64,000 nucleotides of DNA from Sulfuriroseicoccus oceanibius (GTDB lineage: Bacteria; Verrucomicrobiota; Verrucomicrobiia; Verrucomicrobiales; SLCJ01), in assembly GCF_010681825.2 (NCBI RefSeq), contig NZ_CP066776.1, positions 3,286,001-3,350,000 on the forward strand. Direction: 5' to 3'. Each line of letters starts with the position of its first letter. Positions within the stretch are counted from its first letter, which is position 1. The notes under the pieces are model-generated. The model was not told where the DNA came from and did no database searches. It saw only the letters and a list, made by a program, of their open reading frames with translations. The position numbers were made by a program, and so were the translations under genes. This document shows, one piece after another, positions 23,325 through 33,400 of this stretch.

Positions 23325-25019
23325 CTATGCCCGGCCGGTTTGTTCGAACATCATGCGCATGCGTTGGGTCACGTCAACCCATCGTGGCGCGGTCATCAAC
23401 TCTTTGACGGTCATCGGCAGGCGCTGCGACCAATTCTGCACACCTGCAACACCCGGCACATTGAAGCGTTCGCTACTGCCCAAGAAATCGTTGATCATGA
23501 TCACCGCGTAGCGGGAATGGGACAGGCAGAGCCCGTGCAAAAGCTGCTCTTTGACCGCGTCGTCGTAGGCTGGAATGGGCGACTCGACATCCATTCCGGC
23601 AAAGAGACGGAAGTGGTAAAGCTGCTCCCCAGCCTCTTGACGTTCGTCGTGCGTTGGCGCGTCATGCATATCCCGGCGCAGGCGCTCCCACAGGGTCGCC
23701 ATCGGTTCGTGGTCGTGAGTGGCATAGGTGGCCAGTGTGCATTCCTCGTAGCGGCTGCCATCGGTGAAGCGACCATCGGTGTGCTCCCATTGGGGCACTT
23801 TGGTTCCCGGGATCCCGAGGTCGAGCAACGCGGGGCGCACGTAGGGCGGCACCGTCCCCAGGTCCTCGGCGATAATCCCGGCACCCGCGGAAGCCGCAAC
23901 TTCCTGAACCATCCGCAAATACTCCATTCCCGCGGCGCGGTTGGCTTCGCGATCGGCTTCGGTGTCGTCCCCTTGCGCGACAAACCCCGGCAACTTGCCG
24001 CCAGTGCGAGCCATGGCTTCCTCTTGGCTCAACGGCAGGAACTCCTGGTTGCGCTCCGGACGCCATGGGAACGCATAAATCCGGAAAAACCCAAGCACGT
24101 GGTCGATTCGGAACAAATTGAAAACCTCACAAGTCTTGGTGACGCGACGCTTCCACCAGCGGTAATCGTTCGCCTTCATCACATCCCATCGGTACAGCGG
24201 GATGCCCCAGTTCTGGCCCCACTTGATCACGAAGTCGTCATCTTTGAAGACCTTCTCCGGCGGTGCCCCGCCAGACCACTCCAAATTGAACTGCCCCGGC
24301 TCGGCAAACACATCCGCGCTGTAGTAGCTGACTCCAAACGGAATATCGCCCATCAAATAAACGCCGCGCCCCTCCGCGTGCCCGCGCACGCCGTGGAACT
24401 GATCCCAAAGCACCCACTGCACGTAAGCGAAGTAGCCCAACTCGTGCGCCGAGTCGGCCTGTGCGGGCACAAACGCACGCGCCTTCTCGATCGTATTGTA
24501 CTCGGAGCTCCAGCGGTCCCAGCATTCGCTGCCGCCCTCGCGCTGCATCAGGTAGCGGAAAATGCAGTAATCCTCCAGCCACTCGGATTCCTGCTCGCGG
24601 AACGCATCAAATGCCGCTTTGCGCTGGGCACCTGCGTTCTCCACAAAGCTATCGTACGCCGAGCGCAGACGCCGCACCTTAACTTTGAGCACTTGGTGGT
24701 AATCGACATTGAGCACATTGCCTCCGCTCATCGGCTGCTCGCCATGAGCATCCTCTGGCAGATCTACCAGCGCCGCATCCGAGACGTCCGCATACACCGG
24801 ATCCAAAGCCACCGAGCTGATCGCATTATACGGGCTGTGATCGCCACCGCCCTCGTTGATCGGAAGCAACTGCACAATCTTCACCCCGGCCTTCGCCGCC
24901 CAGTCAATGAACTGCATCAAAGTTGATGAATCTCCAATCCCCCAGTCATTCTCATGACGAAGGGCAAACAACGGAGCCACCACTCCGGAACAACGCTCGT
25001 GATATTTCGCTATGCTCAT
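23325..25019 (-). CDS. malQ: 4-alpha-glucanotransferase MalQ (amylomaltase, GH77)
   Basis: A 564-aa GH77 enzyme that transfers alpha-1,4-glucan segments in glycogen or maltodextrin metabolism. Motifs seen: WGIGDSSTLMQFIDWAAKAG and VQLLPINEGGGDHSPYNAIS near the start, FGVSYYSADVFAEPGQFNLE, the nucleophile region FRIDHVLGFFRIYAFP, the acid/base region IIAEDLGTVPPYVRPALLDL and the late THDHEPMATLW. The ATG at 25019 was taken because the frame upstream (to 25061) has no family similarity. It is on the same strand as gmhA 36 bp downstream; the pseudopilin modules begin upstream. Confidence 0.93.
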   Translation of the reverse strand: MSIAKYHERCSGVVAPLFALRHENDWGIGDSSTLMQFIDWAAKAGVKIVQLLPINEGGGDHSPYNAISSVALDPVYADVSDAALVDLPEDAHGEQPMSGGNVLNVDYHQVLKVKVRRLRSAYDSFVENAGAQRKAAFDAFREQESEWLEDYCIFRYLMQREGGSECWDRWSSEYNTIEKARAFVPAQADSAHELGYFAYVQWVLWDQFHGVRGHAEGRGVYLMGDIPFGVSYYSADVFAEPGQFNLEWSGGAPPEKVFKDDDFVIKWGQNWGIPLYRWDVMKANDYRWWKRRVTKTCEVFNLFRIDHVLGFFRIYAFPWRPERNQEFLPLSQEEAMARTGGKLPGFVAQGDDTEADREANRAAGMEYLRMVQEVAASAGAGIIAEDLGTVPPYVRPALLDLGIPGTKVPQWEHTDGRFTDGSRYEECTLATYATHDHEPMATLWERLRRDMHDAPTHDERQEAGEQLYHFRLFAGMDVESPIPAYDDAVKEQLLHGLCLSHSRYAVIMINDFLGSSERFNVPGVAGVQNWSQRLPMTVKELMTAPRWVDVTQRMRMMFEQTGRA

Positions 25020-25119
25020 GCGCCGCAACCATCCACAGATCCGCAGCCCGAAGCAAGCCACGATATTGAAACCCCTTACGTTAGGTCACCCGATTCACGG
25101 CGGCAACCTCCACCAATCG

Positions 25120-25890
25120 CTAGAGCTCGGGCAACTTGAGATTGCTCATATGGAACTTCGCTCCCTTGCGACTAAACTTTGGGTTCGCCTTATAAAACAA
25201 CAGGCAGGTGTAGTTGTCCTTCGGTGGCTTCACCCTCCTCTTTCGTATGAACGGCGAAGCCAACTTCTTGTTTCTATCAACGGCCGCCGCCGTCACCTCA
25301 ACGCCCTGCGTTCCGAAAACAAGAGAACCATAAGGTCTCAGCAAAGTCTTTTTGTCGTTCACCTGCACCGCGATCCGCATGTCTCCTGCCGTATTGATCA
25401 AAACCACTCCCTGGTGCCCACGCTTGGAGGGGAGCTCATATGGCTGAGCCGTAAATGAGCTCCATTGGGACTTCGAGTCCCCGGTTGGAACCAGAGAAAC
25501 CAGATAGGCGGACTTGCCTCCGGAGACCTTGATTTCCCCTACCTTCACCGGGTCGCCCGATTCTCCCCCCGCGCCATAGACCTCCAACACCTCGCCCTTG
25601 AACGCGACCATCTTGAAAGGAAGAACGGTATTCCGCCCGACTGGCAACTCCTCGAACTTCCCCTCCCCGATCTTCACTTTGATTCGCCGTGGCGCGACCT
25701 CATCTTCCGATTTCTCTTTTACAACCACCGTTCCGTCCTGAGCGACAAACTCGGCCAGCTCACTGGGCTCAACCGCACAGAACGTAACAGCAATACGCTG
25801 CTTTCCGGTTACATTGCTGTCGGCTGCCCGGCCGGCTCCAAGCAAAACAAAAAACAAACAGGTGACCGCCAAAATCTGCTTCATCATCAC
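25120..25890 (-). CDS. secreted partner protein of pseudopilin module 2 (unknown)
   Basis: A 256-aa exported protein with a clear signal peptide (MMMKQILAVTCLFFVLLGAG, cleavage after GRAA). The mature part is beta-rich with no catalytic motif I recognise. It shares with the 250-aa protein at 29703-30455 the overall plan and a late element, DKKTLLRPYG here and DKQQLLRPGG there, preceded by an N-x10-12 strand. Both are encoded directly downstream of a giant pseudopilin-like protein; here the gap is only 6 bp. I infer a paralogous periplasmic partner of that protein. The function is unknown. Confidence 0.75.
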   Translation of the reverse strand: MMMKQILAVTCLFFVLLGAGRAADSNVTGKQRIAVTFCAVEPSELAEFVAQDGTVVVKEKSEDEVAPRRIKVKIGEGKFEELPVGRNTVLPFKMVAFKGEVLEVYGAGGESGDPVKVGEIKVSGGKSAYLVSLVPTGDSKSQWSSFTAQPYELPSKRGHQGVVLINTAGDMRIAVQVNDKKTLLRPYGSLVFGTQGVEVTAAAVDRNKKLASPFIRKRRVKPPKDNYTCLLFYKANPKFSRKGAKFHMSNLKLPEL

Positions 25891-25896
25891 TTCTAC

Positions 25897-28800
25897 TTAA
25901 TTCTTGGGGAGACTCTCAACTTCCGCAGGTGACAGCCACCGTAACGACAAGATCTGGAACTTGCGACCTCTGTCTCTCTCCGTGCCAAGTCCGATCGGGT
26001 TGAGGTACGCCTGATCAGGATCCGGCTCCAGCGGAGTCGCACTGCGTGCGACCACCGCCTCGCAATACGCCTTGGCCACGACCGCTCCCGAAGCATCCCG
26101 CTTATCGCCATAGACCAAGATCTTGAACGTATCAGAGCGCGCCCGAAGAAACGGCCCAATCGACTGCAGCACATCCGCCTGCGTCAGATAGCCGGGCGCC
26201 TGCGCAGCAAGCGACAGTGAACGCTCTCCATCGTCCGCCTCAGCCACCGCAGCCGACGTCTCGACCTCCTGCTCCACAACCTGACTTCCGTACACGCCAC
26301 CGCCCCAACCCGGAAGGTTCCCCACACGGAAATCATCAAGATCTGCCGGGTAAGTCGTGGCCTCCAACTGATCCTTCAAGCTTCCCGACGGCGGAGGCAG
26401 ATCCAGTTGTTCGTTCAACTCGGCACGCAGGATTGCAGCCTGAATCACGCCCATTTGATGGTCCAGCCGAGGTTGCATTCGCAAGCCCTCCGCATCGCTT
26501 TCGCTAATCAGCCTCCGGTTTACAAAGTCCGACACACTGATGAACGGACCCCGCGCTTTGACCTCGACCACAATCGCCGCGGCAAGGCGTACAATTTCTT
26601 CGTCCGTCAGTGCTCGGAATGCATTCCACGTTTCCCCGTCGTAAGCGGATGTGGAGCCCCCGTCGGCACGACCACGGTTGAGCGGGTTGAGAAACCGGGG
26701 GAACGCCGTCTTATCGGCATACGACGAGACCTTGCCATCATTCACAGTTTGCACCGAAGCCCCCCTGGCAGTGCGCAGAAGGGCAATCCAACTGGAGAGA
26801 CTAGTTGAGTTCACATTAAAGCCGCCCTCCAGATACAGGTTTCGTGCAGCCAAATGATAATCAGTGATCACAGCACGCTCCGCGCCCCCCGCCTGCGACT
26901 TATCCACCCGGATCTTCACATTCGGAAATGATTCACCGGATAACCAGCTTTCCCCTGGTCCGGACCACTTCATCCCCGGGAGGTCCGTGCCCACGGAAGG
27001 AAAAAAGAACCGGTCCCACAACTCATGGTTAAGCTCAAAACTATAGTCCAATAAGAGATTGTTCGACTTGGCCGCTCCCAATTGAGCGATGTGTTCATTC
27101 AATGCATAGGTCCCGTTCAGAGACGGAAACATCCTCTCCCAACTCCGCCATTCATCCCGTAAGGCATCGGACGAGCCATCGGTGGACTCCAAGTAGGAAG
27201 GGATAATACTATTGCCAATCGCATAACTTGGCTGCCACACCCGCGCACCAATTTGCATATGCTGAAACCCGGCGAAAGACAGCGGAGGAATCTCGTTAGA
27301 CGGCAGATCAAAGAGCGGAAACTGCAGATCTCCCGAAATATCAATGCTTCTACAAAACGGCGAAACCCGCCCATCTGAGTCCGGTAGATAATCGGAGTCG
27401 TTCCAGTCCGTCCATTGCCGCGCGGTTGCCAGAGGGCCGTAGGTGTAATGATGACCACTCCATCCCGGAACCGGTTTGTTTAAAAAGGCCATTCCGAACA
27501 GATTGCAGCCTGGCCACGGGTGGATGTGGGGCGCTCGCAAGTTGTGGTGCGCGATCAATGCTGCGTACCACGGTTCATTGGCCGCACCGTGATACAGATT
27601 GGAGGCGCTCTCGGCAAAATGCTTCAAACGATAGCCATACGCCGAGATATTGTCGGGCGGGAGGTTACGACTTCGCACATCGGTGAGACGATACAACTCC
27701 GCATTACTTCGCGTGGCAGTCCAGCGGCAGTTATTGCCGCGGGAGTACTGATCAAGAAACACCCGCTGGATAGGAGCACCGGTGGGCGTGACACCGCCAT
27801 TCCGGTTGTAACGAAGTCTACCAGCCTCCCCTGCCCGGAATAGATAGACCGACCGCGTGGGTCCCGGCGACCAATGACCGTTGATCGCCTCTCCATTAAA
27901 GTTGGAAGCGGCGTGCCAATGAATGTTGTACCGAGCCCTGACATTGTCGGGCAGGCTTACATTGCTAAATCGGGCGATCTGACGCGCAAAGCAATTCTGG
28001 GCGTAGTCACTGGGATCGCTCGCCCGAACCAACCGGTTACCGCTGATCGACGATGTCGGTGCCTGATAAGCCGCGGCGAAACCTTCTCCGGCAATAAAAG
28101 TCACGGCCTCCCCGGGCTGCAATGCCACACTCTCAGTCGCGAACACATAATGCCCTTGCATGTTGTTCCTGCGCTGGCGGTCATCCACCACTCGGTTCGG
28201 CTGAAAATACTGGCCGGGGGTGAAGCGATACTCATTCCCAGTTCGGTAGTCGAAATGAACGACATACGAGTCCTGCTCCACCACGACATTGTAGGGGTTC
28301 CATATGGTCACCCGCGGGTAGCAAAGCTCTTTGAACGACCTCCCATCCAACACGTGGCGCAAATAGAACGTGGCCTCAACCAACACGGGCTGCACCGCGT
28401 GCCTCGCGTTCTCGTTCAGATTGGCATACCCCTCATGAAGCAAGGTTCCATCGCCCTGTTGTAGAGCACCAATACTACGCACGCCAATCTTCCGGTCCGC
28501 CGACTCAAGCCCGCCATCGACCAAGTCCTTGAGCGAATACCAATCCCGGAACAACCCAAACCTCGGCGACACCACATTGCGGCTACTCCCCGATATCACC
28601 GCCTCATCATCAGAAATTCCCGCTACCTGCCGGCCACCACCCAATGCCGGCACAGCCCCTCCCGACTCCAAATACGCCTGAAAGTTTTTCTGAAGCCCGC
28701 CCCTCCCAGTATCCGTAAAGAGCGAGCGAGAATAGACGGTAAAATCGTCCGGGTGCTGGTCGATAATTTCCTCCCATCCATCGGCACTCGCATGCAGCGA

Positions 28801-29568
28801 TGCGGATGACAGCGTGATGAACTTGTTCACTTCATCGAGCGCTTTGTCGTAGTCCGGCAACAAGGGGTAATCCAATGCAAGTGCTGGATCGACAGCTTGC
28901 TGCGTCACGTTATATCCGCCCGCGCCCCGCAATCTCAGAAAGTCCCCGACCTTCTCATCCAAGCCATTGGCATCGATCCCAATGTGAGCCTTCTGGTTCT
29001 CATCGCCCACATGGTAGGCAATCGCCCCAATACGGTCTGACATGTCAAACTGCACCACTGGCACTGCGAGCCCGTCTTTCCTCAAGACCACGGTCTCCGT
29101 TCCAGAGGCGATCCCGATCACAGGATCCGGCTCCACTCCGCTGACTAACCACCGCTCGACCACCGCTGGCGCTGTCCACTCTTCGTACTTCCGTGCCCGC
29201 CGATCCAAATAACTGCCGGACGCCGACCGCTCAATGATCACTTCATCATCCAAACGATCCGTTCTCACCACTCCAACCCAAGAGCCTTCTTTGACAGATT
29301 CCGTATCGTCGTAAAGCTCCGCGGTTACGCTCGTTCTCTGATCCGGCCCCGCATACTGCTGCAAATCGCCCAACGCGATCATCAGAGCCATCTTCGCGTT
29401 TGCCCGCGCCTCGGCCTGATCCCGGGACTGCGTTGACGTTCCCTGATCAGTAGCAGCGAGACTCAAAAGCCCCACCAGCAAAACGATCAGCAACGACATC
29501 AATGCGAGCACCGTCACTAACGCGATGCCCTGCGTTGACCGTCTAATCCTGGGGAAATCAGCTATCAT
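25897..29568 (-). CDS. giant GspK-like pseudopilin, module 2 (Verru_Chthon cassette A-like)
   Basis: A 1223-aa protein with a type IV pilin-like N-terminus: a short basic leader (IADFPRIRRSTQ) then G-IALVTVLALMSLLIVLLVGL. As in GspK, the glutamate normally at position 5 of the mature pilin is absent. Next come EARANAKMALMIALGDLQQY, a long beta-rich middle, and near residues 914-922 GGFNVNSTS followed around 1005-1020 by RGPFISVSDFVNRRL, which recalls the helix-hairpin elements of GspK. The end has APGYLTQADVLQSIGPFLRA and RWLSPAE. Its closest neighbour is the 1205-aa protein at 30496-34113. The ATG at 29568 was preferred to the TTG at 29649. GspK caps type II secretion pseudopili; a similar tip role is an inference. 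Confidence 0.8.
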   Translation of the reverse strand: MIADFPRIRRSTQGIALVTVLALMSLLIVLLVGLLSLAATDQGTSTQSRDQAEARANAKMALMIALGDLQQYAGPDQRTSVTAELYDDTESVKEGSWVGVVRTDRLDDEVIIERSASGSYLDRRARKYEEWTAPAVVERWLVSGVEPDPVIGIASGTETVVLRKDGLAVPVVQFDMSDRIGAIAYHVGDENQKAHIGIDANGLDEKVGDFLRLRGAGGYNVTQQAVDPALALDYPLLPDYDKALDEVNKFITLSSASLHASADGWEEIIDQHPDDFTVYSRSLFTDTGRGGLQKNFQAYLESGGAVPALGGGRQVAGISDDEAVISGSSRNVVSPRFGLFRDWYSLKDLVDGGLESADRKIGVRSIGALQQGDGTLLHEGYANLNENARHAVQPVLVEATFYLRHVLDGRSFKELCYPRVTIWNPYNVVVEQDSYVVHFDYRTGNEYRFTPGQYFQPNRVVDDRQRRNNMQGHYVFATESVALQPGEAVTFIAGEGFAAAYQAPTSSISGNRLVRASDPSDYAQNCFARQIARFSNVSLPDNVRARYNIHWHAASNFNGEAINGHWSPGPTRSVYLFRAGEAGRLRYNRNGGVTPTGAPIQRVFLDQYSRGNNCRWTATRSNAELYRLTDVRSRNLPPDNISAYGYRLKHFAESASNLYHGAANEPWYAALIAHHNLRAPHIHPWPGCNLFGMAFLNKPVPGWSGHHYTYGPLATARQWTDWNDSDYLPDSDGRVSPFCRSIDISGDLQFPLFDLPSNEIPPLSFAGFQHMQIGARVWQPSYAIGNSIIPSYLESTDGSSDALRDEWRSWERMFPSLNGTYALNEHIAQLGAAKSNNLLLDYSFELNHELWDRFFFPSVGTDLPGMKWSGPGESWLSGESFPNVKIRVDKSQAGGAERAVITDYHLAARNLYLEGGFNVNSTSLSSWIALLRTARGASVQTVNDGKVSSYADKTAFPRFLNPLNRGRADGGSTSAYDGETWNAFRALTDEEIVRLAAAIVVEVKARGPFISVSDFVNRRLISESDAEGLRMQPRLDHQMGVIQAAILRAELNEQLDLPPPSGSLKDQLEATTYPADLDDFRVGNLPGWGGGVYGSQVVEQEVETSAAVAEADDGERSLSLAAQAPGYLTQADVLQSIGPFLRARSDTFKILVYGDKRDASGAVVAKAYCEAVVARSATPLEPDPDQAYLNPIGLGTERDRGRKFQILSLRWLSPAEVESLPKN

Positions 29569-29702
29569 CAGAGAGGCGGGAGTTCTGCAAACACCTAACG
29601 GCAAGAGACTTGCAGCAGGTACGCACAAACACACACCTCGGGTAACCAAAATCTTACTCTCTCTTTACCCAAAGCCCCCTCTCGATTGAAACTCCGCTTG
29701 GA

Positions 29703-30455
29703 TCAGAGAGTTGCTTCCTGTGAAGGCTGGAAATCCACCAAGGCCTTAACCCCCATCTTTCCTGTCTCCTCAGGATAAAAAAACAGAAACATACGTTTTG
29801 CCTGACGGTTCTTTAACATTGACGAGTAGACCAACTTGGGATTTCCATCCTCCCCTTTTGCAGCAACTCGCAACCAAACATTCTGCCCATCTTCCACAGC
29901 GCCTTTGAAACGCTTGGCCCCGCCCGGTCGCAACAACTGCTGCTTATCGTCGAGTTTGGCAATCAGAGGAACCTTGCTCAAGTTCACCATTTGGTAACCC
30001 CCATACGGAAACGCATCCGGCGCAAGATCGAACACCCGGCACCCTGGGCTGCCTTTCTCTGAAGGAAATAGCAACACCAATGGCTGTTTCACATCACCCG
30101 GCACACGAATGTCCATCATCTTGATAAACTCGATCGTCCCGTCCTCGGCCTCCCGTTGAGTGAAAAGCGCCAACCCTGCCTTGCGGGAAAACGGCAACAC
30201 CGGAGAATATCCCATATCGAGCAACTCTAGTTTGAAGAAGTCATCAGGCGACGTCCCCTTCCCTCTGCCGTTGCGGATGAAGAGCTCTTGCCCTTGCCAA
30301 TTCCCCCACACTGAGAAACGCACGCCTGGGCCTTTCGCCACGACCTCTCCGCCCACCGCCGCGTCTACCGACTGCGCGCCTGCATCAACGCCTCCCAGTG
30401 ATGCGGCGATCATCGCCACAATCACACACTGAATCATTCTGAATCTCTTCATCAT
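29703..30455 (-). CDS. secreted partner protein of pseudopilin module 1 (unknown)
   Basis: A 250-aa exported protein with a signal peptide (cleavage near DAGA, residue 27). The sequence is beta-rich, with FPYGGYQMVNLSKVPLIAKL and then DKQQLLRPGGAKRF, an arrangement also seen in its counterpart at 25120-25890 (DKKTLLRPYG). The N-terminal half contains FSVWGNWQGQELFIRNG. It begins 40 bp after the stop of the 1205-aa pseudopilin-like gene and is followed by the second module after 134 bp. It contains a single cysteine in the mature part. I do not recognise a domain of known activity. Confidence 0.75.
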   Translation of the reverse strand: MMKRFRMIQCVIVAMIAASLGGVDAGAQSVDAAVGGEVVAKGPGVRFSVWGNWQGQELFIRNGRGKGTSPDDFFKLELLDMGYSPVLPFSRKAGLALFTQREAEDGTIEFIKMMDIRVPGDVKQPLVLLFPSEKGSPGCRVFDLAPDAFPYGGYQMVNLSKVPLIAKLDDKQQLLRPGGAKRFKGAVEDGQNVWLRVAAKGEDGNPKLVYSSMLKNRQAKRMFLFFYPEETGKMGVKALVDFQPSQEATL

Positions 30456-30495
30456 CTCAAATCTAGTTAACTAAACCTCATCTCGCATCTCCCGG

Positions 30496-33400
30496 TTAAA
30501 CTTCATCCGGAGTCAACCACCTGAAGGAAATGACTTTGTAACGACGACCAAACTTACGATTAAGTTCCGGGAAGGCGGAATTCTCTCGCCACGGGCGCAC
30601 AACCACATCCCCCTTGGGCGAATTGCTATTATAGCTAGGATCCATTTCGGTCGGCTGTTCATCCGTCGGCTCAATCCAATTCGGAGAGCGCTGAACAACT
30701 GCCTCACACCATGCTTGGGAATTGACCGAGCCGTCAGGGTTTCGCTTCTCGCCATAAGCGCGAATCACAAAGGTATCCGAGCGTGCCCGCAGGGTGCTCC
30801 CCAAAGAACTCAAGATATCACCCTGCATCAAATAGCCAGGCGCACCCACATAGGTACTGAAGTCGCGGGTCTCCCCCGCCACGGAGAAACGTCTGTGGCT
30901 CATCGAGCGATGCGTAACCGGGTTCGAGACTTCCGGCCGGGAGTTCAACCCAGCCTTCTCGATCGCCGCCTGAAGGGCGCCCAGAACTCCGACATCAGTG
31001 CCCAGTGAGCCTTTTGTGCTATCCAGTCGACGATTTACAAAGTCGCTCATCCCCATAAACGGCCCCCGCTCCTTCACCTGCTCGACCATCGCTTCTGCAA
31101 GCGCGTCAATCTGCGCGTCGTTCAAACTATGATACCCGCCTGCCCAAGGATCATTGGGTTTGGCAGTAGGCAGCGAAAATCGACTGAATACATTCTCCCC
31201 GTCCAACTCTCTCACATTTCCGCCATCTACATACTTGAGTTCCGCATCGCGCAAAGAAGAAAAAACCGCACGCCAAGCATCCTTGGAGGTGGAGTTCACA
31301 TTAAATCCCCCCTTGATCGCCAGGAAGCGACCTATCTGATCGTAGCGTTTGAGCTTCGCTTCCGTCAGATCCTCGTCCGCAAGCCCAGACATCACGATAC
31401 GTGAGTTGTAAAACGGATGCGCATCGCTATCCCTCTCGATCATTGCAGTCACCGCCTCGTCATGGGTCGCATACGGCTGCTTGGCTCCATTCAAAGCGAG
31501 CTCGCTATCCCCCCAGTTCACACCGGAAAAGAAATAACGATCCCACAGCATCTCATTAGACGCCCACGCTAAGTCCCCTAGGCTCTGCATCGCCTTCTCC
31601 ACAGGAAATACTCCCCGCCCGGAGCTGCGATTCTTGCGCCCGAGAATCGCAGTCGTATCAGAAATCCCAGGATGTGCGAACGAGTTACCAATCTGCAGAG
31701 AACCTCCCGATCCCATCACCCCCGTGTCGACATGCTGAAACTGGGCCAACGACGTCATCGGCAACCGGGGAACCTCATAAAGAACCACTCGATCGCTTCC
31801 GTCCTGAGCCGTATACCCCTCGCCCCAAAAGCCATTGCCTTGTGGGTTACCCACGATCTCCAGTTCGGACAAGTCGTTGATGCGGTCCAATGTCGCGGTC
31901 CACATTGGACCAACCCGGCCGGTGCCATCGTATTCCCGGGTATCAAAGGCCTTGCCCCGAGGATTGAGCCAAAACGCTGGGGTATCCTCCAGCGCACCTT
32001 TCATCTTCAAATCCAACACTGCAACATAGGCTGCCGAAGCCTGGCGAGTCGTAGGAATCTGACTCGTGTTCACCTCACGCTCGGCAAATAGAAACTGTCC
32101 GCCCAAGTCGGGGCAACTCACCATGTTGACTTTGCTCAACGCTGGATCGTCCATGATGTCGTTATCACCGTAGAGTTGTTTGGGCGGCAAATCCGTCATC
32201 AAATCACGCCCGCGACCCGAGTGATCCTTCGCGTAAAAAAGAGAATTCACAAACATCGTCGCCTCGGTACCGTTCTTGCCACGAAGACGCACCTTCACTG
32301 TAGTTCCCTCACGCGGGTAAAGGTGGAGGTGGTTCCAATACAAACCGGATCCTTCGCTGTAGGAAAACTGGCCTTGGACACCTGTCGGGTTCTCCCAGTT
32401 AATCGCACCTCCACTTACGACCTTCGCGGGGCTAACAACCTTCACTTCGCCTGGCTGCAACACCCACGCATCCTGCCCTGCCGGTGGCGCCAACCGCACG
32501 GCAAACGCACCTTGTCCATAGAGGTTGGGACTGAATGGCTGCCCTTTGGTGACCCGCACCTTGCGCCCGGATGAACGATCAACGTACTCAAACTCCGCAT
32601 CCAGTGGACTGAATTTCGCGGAATAGATTCCAACCGATTGAAACGAGATCGGCACGTTGTATGGGTTCACCACTGTAAAATACGGGTCAAACGATAAGGC
32701 CAGCTTCCAGTTCGGCGACTCATGCTTGACTAATCCAATCGCGATCGCGATACGCGTCACAATCGGCGTTAGCTGGGGCGACTGCTCAACCCGCATTCCA
32801 CCGGGCCCTGCCTCGTTGAACCCGCCTCGGGCACGCAACAGGTCCTTAGTCATCGCCCAATACCCTCGAAATCCCTTACCATAAAATGCGGACGGCCCGC
32901 CACGGTAACCATAACGCCCGATCGGATTACCGAACGCATTCGAGTAGGTATGAGGCAATGAACCACGCGCCGCGAAACTGTCCGCCTCGGGCGCTCTGTA
33001 GGCACGTTTCCATGAGGTCGAAGCATCCCACTCTTTTTTATAAAAGCGATAGTGGTTACGCATCAAATCCCAGGAGGGACCTCGCAAGAGTCCACTTGCT
33101 CTATCGCCCTCACGAATCTCCGCCACATAGCCAAGGTTCGGAGCCTTCCCCTCCCCGTAAAACTTAGCATCGTTGTAATCCCCAGAAAGCCGGCTGTAAA
33201 AGTTAGTCACGTTGCGCTCGTTGCTGCCATGAAACTCCTCCAGGCGATTAAACTCGTCTAAACTCAACTCAAACGCAGTGGATAGATCGCGAGCGTCCCC
33301 TCCATTGCGCACATCGGTCAGCAGCGACAAATTCATCGGAGCAATGTCGTGAAACGTCTCCTTGGAGAGTCCCTCTCCGTGCAGCAGGTCTGCCATCTTG

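Noticed and set aside
29640-29670. GGGTAA/TTACCC inverted repeat ahead of pseudopilin module 2
   Set aside because: Arms of 6 bp with a long spacer are expected by chance, and the palindrome of module 1 is not repeated here.
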